Positions 11,064 through 21,427 of a stretch of DNA of 64,000 nt are shown piece by piece (positions within the stretch are counted from its first letter, which is position 1; the number at the start of each line of letters is the position of its first letter). The position numbers and the translations under genes were made by a program. Below the pieces are notes generated by a model. The model searched no databases. It saw only the letters and a program-made list of their open reading frames with translations, and was not told the origin of the DNA. The DNA is from Isoetes taiwanensis (lineage: Eukaryota > Streptophyta > Lycopodiopsida > Isoetales > Isoetaceae): NCBI GenBank assembly GCA_021234155.1, contig JAJEKV010000226.1:436001-500000 (forward strand). Reading direction: 5' to 3'.

Positions 11064-12132
11064 ATGAGAGATGAATTAGGGGAGCCCCCTCCCCAATTTA
11101 GGAAATGCAGAAAGAAGAAATCGATGAAGATTTGGAAGAAAAGCTTTAAGGTATTTACCTTAAAAGCTAAAACTGTAATAACGGCTTGTTTCTATGTTAC
11201 GACATGTAATCTTGAAGAACAACATGTACTGGCACAAAAATTTGTTGAAGATGCCCAAATGGTGGATAGTTATGGGGCAAAGACAGATGGCCCAAGATTC
11301 AAAATTGAAAAGCCTCCTGAAGTCGGTGCAGAGTTTGAGGTGCCGAAAACTGGTACAAAGGAGGAGTTGAGAATTGATGATCAAGGCAAGATTAGCGTTG
11401 CTGTTGAAGCTACTGATGCAGCCGTTGAAGCAATTAAAGACCATAGCCCAACATGGAGACAAGCCGGTTGGAGATGCCAGTGAGAAGGATGCCGTTGGAA
11501 ATTTGGGGCCAAGTTTGGACTCTGAGATCAAGAATAGGGCAGCAAAAATTATTTCAGAAGAGGTCGAAATTGAAAAGCAGATCATACCGCATTATCAATT
11601 GCATGCAATTACGGTTGCTAATTATGTCCACGAAGACCCACTGAGGCCCGGTGTAGAAAATCCGGTGCAGATGGAGACTGCCACAGGGATGCAAATTCCA
11701 AAAGCCAGGCATGGAGAAATTACCCCTGTAGATGGTCAGCAGAAGGATGCCGTAAACGAAACTCTGGTAGGACGTCAGATTGACTGGAGCAGGGCTGTTG
11801 AAGATCCTGCTTATGATTTTCAAAAGGATCAGTATGCTGCTGATGGGGTCAAGAAACAAGATTCAGGGCCATTCATTGAACTAGCCCATATTTTGCAGAT
11901 GGGAACCAGTCTGTACTCCTTTGATGCAGAAATCGAAATGCTCCAAGACATAATCAAGCCTGGTGCTGTAAATTTAATGATGCAAATGAATTTGAGGTCC
12001 GAAGGAGATCGCACAGTCGAATATGAGGCAGCGGATGGTGTTCTGCCAATGGCGCAAAACAATACTGCCTATGAAGTTTTCAAGGAAGGAGAGCACAAGG
12101 CCCCCAAAAAAACACTATTATCAGTTTTATGA
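11064..12132 (+). pseudogene. Unknown acidic ORF, split by a frameshift
   Basis: Two overlapping frames, 11064-11483 (139 aa) and 11374-12132 (252 aa), read best as one protein of about 350 aa broken near 11445-11460. The sequence before the break is Glu/Val/Lys-rich, and the second frame continues the same composition with GDKPVGDASEKDAVG. A related QQKDAV motif recurs further on, hinting at weak internal repetition. No family is recognised. The start is 24 bases beyond the PBS-like motif, so this could be the internal region of a non-autonomous LTR element, or a captured gene piece. The N-terminus is basic (RKKKSMKIWKKSFK). No membrane segment is apparent. Confidence 0.4.
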
Positions 12133-12374
12133 ATTACTTTTTGTATTAAACCACTAAAATAAACTAATGTTACTAAGTGGGTTAATGTGTTGAATAACCG
12201 TAGGCAGTTAAATAGTGTGGTTTGTATTTAAGGTTTTTTAACATGGTATATCCATATCGTAAATATCTAGAGTTTTTTACTATGGTTTGTTGCTATAGTT
12301 TCTCGCTATGGTTCTTTTCTTGTTTGATGCTATGTGACATGTGGGCCAATCAATAGTATTTGTTATAAATCACT

Positions 12375-13140
12375 AATGCTTTTAGCCTTAAAGAATTGTG
12401 CAACTCATAGTGGTATCTTAGTCAAGCTCATGAATGTATTGTCATATGAACCATTATTGTTGCATAGAATAATGGCTTCGAGTTTCTCAGTATAAACAGT
12501 TTATCCATCAAATCAGTAGTGGCTTGTATCTTCGTAGCCCTTTGTGTGGAAACAACCTAATAATATTTTGGATTAAACAATTGATGTTAGTTTAGTAAAG
12601 AAATTAAGACATTTCATTTGCAGACCAATATTAGCTTTAGCTTTAAGGAATCTGCAATTCATGGTGGTTGTCGAGTGAAACCATTATTGTTCTATGAGAT
12701 AAATGGTTCAAGTTTATTACCAGAATAGTGAACAAGCTTTCCATCAAAACAGACGTGGTTTTGTGCCTTTAAACATATCTTGTGCTAGAAGCAAACCAAT
12801 GTTTTATACAATATGATCTAGTGGTGGCTTCATATCTTTAGAGTACTTTGTTTTGGAGGCAACTCAATTATATTTTAGGTAAAGAACTGATCTTAGTTTA
12901 GTGAAGAAGCTAAGACATCTCATTTGTAAACCAATAATAGCTTTGACTTTATGGAATTTGGAGTGTATGGTGGTTGCTCAATGAAACCATTGTTGTTCTA
13001 TCTTGCTATCTATCTATCTTTCTATGGAATAGATGGTTCAAGTTAATTACCAAAATAGTAAACAAATTTTTCATCAAAATAGATGACGACTTTGAGACTT
13101 TAAACATATCTTGTGTTTGAAGCAAACCGATATCTTATGT
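12375..13140. repeat. Imperfect tandem repeat, three units
   Basis: Units begin near 12380, 12636 and 12940 (spacing about 255 and 306 bases). Shared blocks in order: TTTAGCYTTA...GAAT, GTGAAACCATTATTGTTCTA, GGTTCAAGTT, AACATATCTTGTG, and TAAGACATYTCATTTG. A short ATCT microsatellite interrupts the third unit. No coding potential is seen. Confidence 0.6.
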
Positions 13141-13335
13141 TATGCAATCTATATCTAGTATAAAAAAGAAATCATTTATGGAATTTGCAACTAACCAACC
13201 CAGGCTTATGCCTCTTTTGCATATTTGTGTGATCATAGAGGTAGTTATGAACCGTACATAAAAACAATGATAAAGATATATAGATACACGAAGAAAATAA
13301 AAACCATTGTCATTTTGACGAAAAAAAGGTTTCAA

Positions 13336-14896
13336 AGTGATGCATTATTTCGTGTCTCTTTACCCAACCAATTAGCATTAATTTTTGCCTAAGACCTACC
13401 AATGTCCATACTATAAACCATTACGCTTTGTTATGATCAAATATGTAATTATATTAAACAATGCATAGCTTTTCTGTGAAAAGTAATGGATTTCCATTAG
13501 TTCCAATAAAAACCATTACATCTTTTTATTTCAAAAATATGCATACAAGCTTTAATAAAATGCATGATTTTGACGGAATTGGTTTTTGGATGTGGTTTCA
13601 GCATATGTGATTTGGCTGATGATGCTGTTACAAACCTAGAAAAGTAGAAACTCTAGAGGCAATTGATTCACAATTTAAGAACATCAAGCATAAAGTTTTA
13701 TCTATTCTCATTACAATAATAATCAGAATTGGTTCACAAACAAAAAATCACGCATGAAGTAGAATGCTCATGTCTCATACTCATTACAATAATTAGCATT
13801 AATTCTATCTAATTCTGCTGGAATGTGACAGTAGTCCTATCAAACTTTTGTGTCCTCCAACCCTCTCTGAATATTTGAACCACCTTGACTTCACGCACAA
13901 CAATGCAAAGCGCTTGTGTAGTTTCGTGCCGATTAGTTTGGACATTTTAGGAAAAGCATTCTTTTTTTGATTATTGAAATTCTGCTTGAGAATGTTTGTA
14001 TGGTCTTCTTCTGGCGATATCACCAACTTTGTCCTTCCCAAGCGCCACCATGCACACAATCTTATGTTTGAATTAGGCATATGTTCCAATCTTTGTCGAA
14101 GCTTCTCATTGACTTCCACGTAAAGAAATCAACCTATCGGTTGCATATAAAAAATCTCTACAAGCGGTAGTTACAAAGATGTGAAAGATGCAGACATGAG
14201 CAAAATATGGCGAAAAGATTATTCTACTATGAATAGCATGCTGATAAAGCACCGATTTTACAACAGAAAATGCTCGTTACCCACAGACCAAATGTAGATC
14301 CTTTCTTTCCAATTCAATATGCTTCTTGAGCCACTTAAAAATGCAGGGAAGTGGATTTTCTGATCTGATGGAATATCAAATAGATCTCTGTACTCATGTT
14401 TGCATAAACAGATTTAACTTGTTTCAATGCCCTGCAGGCTTATTTGGGTTTAGGGTAGGCCGATTGGGCAGGTCAAGCTTCAAAGGCTTAGCAACAGAAC
14501 GTCTTTTCCATATTTCAACCTAACTTCACCATATAGAGGTACATACAGCCGGAGATGTTGGGCATCCTTGCTTAACACCGATGTTATTATGCAGTGGTCA
14601 TAATTTTCTATCAAATTCCCACAAGTAAACTTAGTTAATTGCATCAAATATTCATGCTCCTTCACCTTAGCAATCCTCTAACTTGATCATATAGAGGCCA
14701 AATGGACCCTGATGTTACTTTGCAGTTTTTGATCATAAAAACTTGATTGTGCAAGGACAGGTTCATATGTAACTGCATCAAATATTCATGTAGCATTGCT
14801 CCTTCAACATTATTCTTAAACCAATCTCTAAATTTATCACTATAGAGGCCAAATCCAGCTTAGAAAATATTAAAATAAAACCGAGCTATGATTTAC
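13336..14896. other. No recognised gene; possible 3' part of the neighbouring minus-strand locus
   Basis: The frame at 13805-14119 (-) encodes 104 residues with a basic, tryptophan-containing stretch (CVKSRWFKYSERVGG). It lies 3' of the transposon-type exon at 14897-15265 on the same strand, so it may be a later exon of that element. I do not recognise it. The rest is AT-rich with no further signal. Confidence 0.3.
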
Positions 14897-15534
14897 CTCA
14901 TCAGAATTTTCAAAGATTTCTCTTTCTTCACGATGCTTTTTCCTTTCCTTTGCAAGGGATAGCAAATTTTGAGCTTCGTCAATGGAGATGCATTCAAGTG
15001 CTGACTTCGGAAAGCGGACAATCTATTGCTTTGTATCTTCTCCAAGATCCCGATATGTGTTGACTTCATCATTTGGAGGGAAAGGAAGACGAAGACTGCC
15101 ATAACCATCATGAATGAAATCTATGGTTAAAGATACGTTACCAACTCCAATAGGTACTCCATGGATGAGCTTCATAGGATCACGTTGAAAACTCTGACCC
15201 CCTCCAATTGGTTCAGCTTCATGCATCAAGCATACATGTTGGCCCGCATAAAATTGCTCTTCCACCTGCGATCACAATAGTAAGACGTGAGTTTTCAGTT
15301 TTTTAACTTGTGTATGCATCGAAGACAAACCTCTTCGTGACATGAATGTTTAGATTTTGTAGAACTTATGCTACAATCGCTAGCACGCTTTTTTCTTGGT
15401 CTACGGAGTGCATCCATCTCGATGTCCACATTATTACTTGCATCTTCCTCGTCTTCATCGTCATCAAGAGATGCAAATCCCTTGTCAAAACCCTTGTCCA
15501 TCGCGGAGAGCGTGAAGCACTCAGGCCATAACAA
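14897..15534 (-). pseudogene. Two exons of a transposon-associated protein with a small C-terminal domain
   Basis: Exon A (15534-15331) encodes LLWPECFTLSAMDKG followed by an acidic DDDEDEED run and a basic RRPRKKR run, possibly a nuclear localisation signal. It ends at a GT donor. Exon B starts at 15265 after a CGCAG acceptor. It carries a domain with the pattern DPMKLIHGVPIG...NVSLTIDFI...LPFPPNDE...RDLG...RFPKSAL. That matches the small domain found near the C-terminus of plant CACTA/Ulp1-type transposon proteins (DP..xHG..LG, then IAWP..L). An in-frame TAG at 15025-15023 interrupts exon B, after which the same frame stays open to a donor at about 14897 (REEREIFENSDE). The stop and the partial duplicate of exon A/B at 20719-21032 mark it as decayed. 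Confidence 0.5.
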
Positions 15535-15929
15535 TTCATCCTATTTAAAATATTATATACATAATAGAAAAATTAGAATTCATAACACTATAGCTCATGT
15601 ACGAATATTGAATGCACATTACAGCCAATTGATGAGAAAATTGGGATATTTTTTAACACTATATTTCTGTAAGCAATGTGTAAAGAACATAGCAAAAACA
15701 GTCAAGGTCTTAACTTTTTAAAAAAGCATTGAATATTCATTAGTACACACAACATACTTCTATTTCTTCATAAACTTGAACATTGGAACAATGAGAACCA
15801 TGCACAGAGGTGTATTCGATGTTTCAAGTGCAGGCCATGATGAAAAGAAGTCTTTTTATAATCTGGTGTGATCACCAAATCACAGTCATCTTCTTCTCTA
15901 GGCTTTTAATATGGCTATATATATCATAG
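15221..15929. repeat. 709-bp direct repeat, left copy
   Basis: Nearly identical to 20719-21427 in the same orientation, offset 5498 bases. I count four base differences by eye. Both copies include exon A, its intron and the first part of exon B of the transposon-associated protein. The flanking sequences differ sharply at both ends. The repeat does not have TG...CA ends, so it is not an ordinary LTR. Confidence 0.9.
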
Positions 15930-16343
15930 AAGCTCTATTTCATTAAAATGGAACTCATGCAATTCCCACTTTTAAGGTTACAGACAGACGTTCTAGACAT
16001 ATCAACAAATTTTAAACAAACATTAAAGTTTTTATATTATAAAAATTAGAACAAGATCAAAAGATCGCTGAAAAATAACACAAAATAGCTTCCATTTACA
16101 CATATAATTTGAATAAGTAAAACACATAATAGCTTTCATTTCAATAGAACATTTGAATAAGTATGTCGCCCAAAGTACATTTCTTTATTTTTTCAACAAA
16201 GGATTACACTAGAAAACTTGCTTGTATTTCATAGTTAGCACAAATGCTGACACATAGAAAGCTTAAACAAGTGTATCGTGCAAAGTACATTAACTTTCTC
16301 TTCAATAAGTGCTGACATTACAAAAGTTGCTTGTATTTCTTGG

Positions 16344-17013
16344 TTAGAATAACATGTCTAAAGCCTTCATAACATTTGCATTTATATGGTCTACTTGTTT
16401 GAATTTAGGATACATGTCAATGATAGGAGCAACTTGATCACATTTCTCAAGCTCCATAAGCAAAGGGCGATGTCGATTGAAAAGATAGTCATCTATCTCA
16501 TGTTCTTGGTGTAGAGAACTTGACAAATATGCTGTTGCTTGTGTTCATATAGCATTTATAAGGACAACCATCTACCAAGATGGTGTTGCCCTCATGGTAC
16601 TTCCCTCCGAATTGTTGGTATACAGTTTCCAATTTTTTGAGAAAAGCGGCTTCCCCTTCAGACACATCAATTGGTACGTCTTTGAGACACATACAATCAG
16701 ATTGTGACCAAGTGAATGAAAAGTTGTGAACATATTTCTTCAGCCCGATATCTTTAAGTGTACTTACAACCCTCTTATATGTTAATGAAGACCAAACTGC
16801 CACATCAAATCTTTCAAGACAAAAAGCAATAAACTCTTCTATACGTGGCCTAGGATAAATGTGCTTCATTTCAGATACAATAGGCCTTTGTGATGTTTTG
16901 ATGGTGGAAGCCCTTTTCTTAGATACTAAAGATGCAAGAACACCATTAACATCTAGAATAAGTAACTTCCTTGGCCACTTTTTGTTCAATGATGATGTTA
17001 ATTGCTCATCCAC
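16344..17013 (-). pseudogene. FCP1/NLI-interacting-factor-like phosphatase, frameshifted fragment
   Basis: HAD-superfamily fold of the FCP1/SCP type, which dephosphorylates phosphoserine (for example the RNA polymerase II CTD). The first piece (17013-16498) shows the motif I strand as LLILDVNGVLA, then RPRIEEFIAFCLERFDVAVWSS and NTILVDGCPYKCYMN. The reading frame then shifts near 16520, and the second piece continues with HEIDDYLF...QVD, the family's usual C-terminal helix region. In motif I the second Asp of DxDGT is Asn, and the motif near the C-terminus reads VDGCPYK rather than DDSPYK, so catalysis is doubtful. There is no valid ATG at the 5' end; the first frame seems to open after an AG acceptor. 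Located between the methyltransferase-like gene and the left 709-bp repeat. Confidence 0.6.
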
Positions 17014-17231
17014 TTCGGGTTATTTGGAAAAAGACACCTTCTACATCTGAGACCACAACATGAATGTCAACTGCTGGCATTTCACGTCCTTCCATTACCT
17101 GACTCGTCTGGCTCCCCGTATCGTTAATATGTAAATCATCACATCTCACAAAATTTAAAACATGAAGGGCGCATTAAGAGAATGGAAGAGGTTAAATGGT
17201 TTTCCATAAATTTAAAGACATATTTTAGAGA

Positions 17232-18602
17232 TTACAGACACTCGTCTGGAAGTGCAAGAGGTGAAGAAGGCAACCTCTCAAGTGCATGCTCCATAGGTTC
17301 TTCAAGGCCCGTTGCTCCTAAAACTTCGATAGTAACTCCATTTTGATTTGTATTGCTAAATATGTCCTCATTCTTGTCATCATTCGGTGCAGCTGCAATA
17401 TGCTCAGAACTATTGTTAGAAGGATTTTCTTCGTCCTCATCATCCGTTGAGACCTCTGATACTTTGCTTTTTGTTGTCTTGGCAAAGTATACTACAGAAT
17501 CAAAATACTTATGGCAAAATTCTTCCATGTGAGTGGATTTGACAATAGACACTACCTTCTTTCCAAGACATAACGCCCCTTGCCCAAATGTTCCATGCAT
17601 GTACCACTCACAGACCATAGAATTCTCATCGGTACAAAATGAACTAATTAAATACTTGACAACTCTAGGTCTAATATGCCTCTTCAGCACAACACCCTCG
17701 CCAAGGCACACATAATCTAAAGTAGGATACTCTTCCATAAAGGGTACATCTCTCAAATTTAATGAGTTATCATGAACCTTCATAAGCAGTTGTTGGAAGT
17801 TGTTGTTGTGAGGCCAACAAGTAATAGCAGGTATCTGGCCCTTGCTAATCATTACTGTGACTACAATGCTGAAAGGATTACTGACAGATACTTTTTCTCC
17901 AGAGTGTTCAGAATGTTCATAGATGCCGTAAACCACTTTCTTTTCACCAACAATGCTCTCAGCACTTTGAATCACATTTGCAGATTGTATACCCATTCTA
18001 ACAAATATAACAACAGTATATTTTTCTAGTGTTGTCATATGCCTGCAAGTTCTCCAAAACTGCTCGAGATCATGATTATCAAAATGGTCCATGTTTTCCT
18101 CCATTAAGTTCAAAACAAATAAGCTAATTGGAGCCTTTGTTGAAGTTTCTCCACAATAGCCCTTACTACCAATACTGATTAAATAGCTGCTCTCACTTGT
18201 TATTGGATCAAACTTAACAACAGGAAAACCTAGACGTTCCTTCAAAAACTCTTTTACCCTATCTGGAAGGTCTATAGTCTTAACATTTCTCTTTGTTGCA
18301 GTATCTAAGTACTGCGAGCTCCATACTTTGAGCTTCTCCATATCCCCATCAGTAATGTCACATCTTGGTTTAAAAAATTCATAATTCCCTCGTGGGATAC
18401 ATACATCGTGCAAAATTTGACAATGCCATCTTGCATAGCCCTTGCTTGCTTTAGTTTGTTTTGCATATTCCTTTACATCCTTCACATTTAGAATTGCTTT
18501 ATTTCACGATCTTTTTTAGAAGACTTACTTGTCCCCTTTCGAGTAGCACTTCACCACTTAGAATTTTTATTTGAACTTCTAGCATCTCCTCTCGCATAAG
18601 CC
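17232..18602 (-). pseudogene. DNA N6/N4-methyltransferase-like protein, degenerate
   Basis: A 417-codon frame (18485-17232) preceded by a candidate exon at 18602-18529 with a TTTCAG acceptor and GTAAGT donor, joined by a very short intron. The C-terminal half has the order of a beta-class DNA methyltransferase: RPRVVKYLISSF, then MVCEWYMHGTFGQGALCLGKK where motif I (DxFxGSGT..A...GR) is expected, then VSI...HMEEFCHKYFD as in the SAM-binding end (IGIE...Y...A). Upstream, FRTCRHMTT-like and YTVVIFVRMG segments fit the region after motif IV, but the expected (D/N/S)PP(Y/W) is absent; the strand reads FVLNLMEEN. An acidic tail (DDEDEEN) ends the protein. The codon at 18485 is not ATG, so the 5' end lies in an upstream exon. 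Probably inactive. It lies downstream of the ParB-like piece on the same strand. Confidence 0.5.
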
Positions 18603-19062
18603 CTGAAATGGACACATATAAGTACTCACAAAAATATCGAGTTTGGACTTGTAGGAGGTTTTCCATTTTGTCAAGAAGTTTCGAGTTCTTCCAAGCTTCC
18701 CATATTAGTTTCCAATTACTCCATTCTTATTCGAACACATTATTAGGTCATAGTGCTCTGTCATTCTTGGAGCTGCTTTTGAAGACATATCCGACTTATT
18801 GGGCTTCTCTATAATCATTATATTTGCGAGAAGTCTTCAAATCTCTAGACACATAAAACAAATTAAGTCAATTCTAGAAAAAACTAAGGCACCCTACAAA
18901 CCTTTGATTCTAAATGTAAGCATACACCGCCAAACTATGTCCTTGGGAGCTGCATGTCACGCGGGCCTTGCTGGCACGCCCTAACGCTATCCATTGAGCT
19001 CAGCAAGATGGGAAACTTGGTCAAGATAAGGACTGCAATTTTAAAGGTAAATAATCAGCTAC

Positions 19063-19690
19063 TTACGGACACTAGTGCGTAAATACATCAAAGTACTAAC
19101 AAATGAAAGAATCTCAGTCACAGACATCGTATGCAATTACAATATGTATCTCAAAGCTATTAAATTAGTGCGGACATGCTTTCGGACACTGCGCCCCGAA
19201 AGACTCTCATTAGGGATTCACTTACGGACACTTGTGCGAGAAAGTACATGGCCTTTAAATATCTCATTTACAAATGTTTTACAAGCGGTTTATATCTCAT
19301 AAAAAAAAACTAGTAGTTACTTGATACACATGTCTCAAAGACTATCATTAGAGCTTGACTTCACGGACATTAAATGCGAAATTACACATGCCCTTTAAAG
19401 GAATCCTACTTAAGCCATTTGTTTTGCAAATATGGCGTAAACCTCAAGGATACACATATGCGAAATTACATAAAGCTTGTCTTTTAAACAACTCGTCTAA
19501 AAATACATATAGCCTTCAAAGGAAAGAATTTTATCACTTTCAGACAGATGTCCAAAAGGTGACCATATTGAACTAATTAATAATTTCAAACATGTCTAAA
19601 ATTATGTAGAGCCTCACTTACAAACATGCGACCTTTAGAGAAAAGAATATTGGTAATTTCAGGGCCGGATATGTCCGAAAAGGTGACTAT
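19063..19690. repeat. Degenerate repeat with CGGACAC...GCG core
   Basis: Diverged copies of TTACGGACACTNGTGCG followed by AAANTACAT occur near 19063, 19222, 19361 and 19445, with weaker ones at 19183, 19540 and 19617. They lie between the ParB-like and methyltransferase-like coding pieces, where an intron would be. No coding potential is visible. Confidence 0.5.
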
Positions 19691-19894
19691 TAAACATGAC
19701 TTCTAAGTAAGCAAATTGCTTTTATCGGTTTGAAATAAAATAATTGAAATAAGAAATTAATAGACTAATATGTGTATTTGACTAAGTTAATTTTCGGACA
19801 CATGTCTGCAAGTTATAATTAGATCATTAATAATTGGTACAATATAAAAAGAAGCATGAGAATACAACATACCTTTCATACTTGAAAAGCTCGT

Positions 19895-20594
19895 TTATGC
19901 TATTACATTGCATGACTTATCATTGACAATTGAATGTCGGGTCCGACCATGCAAGATTCTACACATTCGCTTTTTATAGAGTGCGAGAAAGCTCTGAAGG
20001 TAAAGTATTATTAGCAAGAATTTCTTGAGCTGCTTTCGAGGCCCTGAATGTTGCCCCTCAATTACATAGAACTTGACATGTGAACAATTCAAATCTTGCA
20101 CTCTACTCCATTTTAAAGGCTCTCCTGTTCTAGCATCGAATGGTAGAACATCTGCTGGAGAAGGATTCCTGCACGGTAACCTCAGCATACTATTATAATA
20201 TTTCTCATATGCTCCTCATTGTAAACTCTATGATTGTACAACACTGCCTTCCCAATTGCATAAAACTAATCTATTGACATGAATATTGACAAAGATGTTG
20301 TAAACCCAATGGATAATACTTTTGAAAACACTCCATGCGCTTTGTACTTTCTTGTACCACTTTTGCTTGCTCCTCGGGGCTGAACTTATAAGCATGTGAT
20401 TTCCCTTCCCCTTCTTTACCAATGCCCTCACCAATGCCATCATACGTGTTCTCTACTATGACCTTTGCATCCATGTCAGTCCTTGCCTTTATACTCACAT
20501 CACTTCCTTTAAACATTTCTTCTGAAGATCCAACTAAACTGTTGAATTTTGCATTCTTTAGAATCCAGGAAGCATAATTACCTTTATTGAACAA
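19895..20594 (-). pseudogene. ParB/sulfiredoxin-like domain, multiply frameshifted
   Basis: Reading across frames from about 20245 to 19990 gives RVYNEEHMRNII, then NSMLRLPCRNPSPADVLPFD, then ARTGEPLKWSRVQDL, then FYVIEGQHS and KAAQEILANNTLPSELSRTL. This is the order of a ParB N-terminal domain: an RxxNxxH start, a parameter strand with DxxTGE, then the GQHR-like box followed by an AA-rich helix. Frame changes are needed near 20250, 20190 and 20040. Upstream (20594-20271) is an open 107-codon stretch of unknown type that may be its N-terminal exon. ParB-like domains act as CTP-dependent DNA clamps or as nucleases, and are often fused to DNA methyltransferases in phages and mobile elements, which fits the methyltransferase-like gene immediately downstream. 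Confidence 0.5.
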
Positions 20595-20718
20595 ATGTTC
20601 TCTGACACCTGAAATTTTTTGCGCATGTACTATATACCTTCTTGTTGATCAAATTGACAGATATGTTAATGTGATATGTAAGAGTGTTTGTTTTCCCAAA
20701 TTGATGGATGAGTCCCAT

Positions 20719-21427
20719 ATGCATCAAGCATACATGTTGGCCCGCATAAAATTCCTCTTCCACCTGCGATCACAATAGTAAGACGTGAGTTTTCAGTTTT
20801 TTAACTTGTGTATGCATCGAAGACAAACCTCTTCGTGACATGAATGTTTAGATTTTGTAGAACTTATGCTACAATCACTAGCACGCTTTTTTCTTGGTCT
20901 ACGGAGTGCATCCATCTCGATGTCCACATTATTACTTGCATCTTCCTCGTCTTCATCGTCATCAAGAGATGCAAATCCCTTGTCAAAACCCTTGTCCATC
21001 GCGGAGAGCGTGAAGCACTCAGGCCATAACAATTCATCCTATTTAAAATATTATATACATAATAGAAAAATTAGAATTCATAACACTATAGCTCATGTAC
21101 GAATATTGAATGCACATTACAGCCAATTGATGAGAAAATTGGGATATTTTTTAACACTATATTTCTGTAAGCAATGTGTAAAGAACATAGCAAAAACAGT
21201 CAAGGTCTTAACTTTTTAAAAAAGCATTGAATATTCATTAGTACACACAACATACTTCTATTTCTTCATAAACTTGAACATTGGAACAATGAGAACCATG
21301 CACAGAGGTGCATTCGATGTTTTAAGTGCAGGCCATGATGAAAAGAAGTCTTTTTATAATCTGGTGTGATCACCAAATCACAGTCATCTTCTTCTCTAGG
21401 CTTTTAATATGGCTATATATATCATAG
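20719..21427. repeat. 709-bp direct repeat, right copy
   Basis: Second copy of 15221-15929. It carries an intact duplicate of exon A (21032-20829, minus) and the first 15 or so codons of exon B, truncated at the repeat edge (20719). The sequence beyond both edges is unrelated to that beside the left copy. Confidence 0.9.

Noticed and set aside
15221-21427. 709-bp repeats as LTRs of a retrotransposon
   Set aside because: No TG...CA ends, no PBS or polypurine tract at the inner edges, and no gag/pol inside; they include a spliced exon pair.
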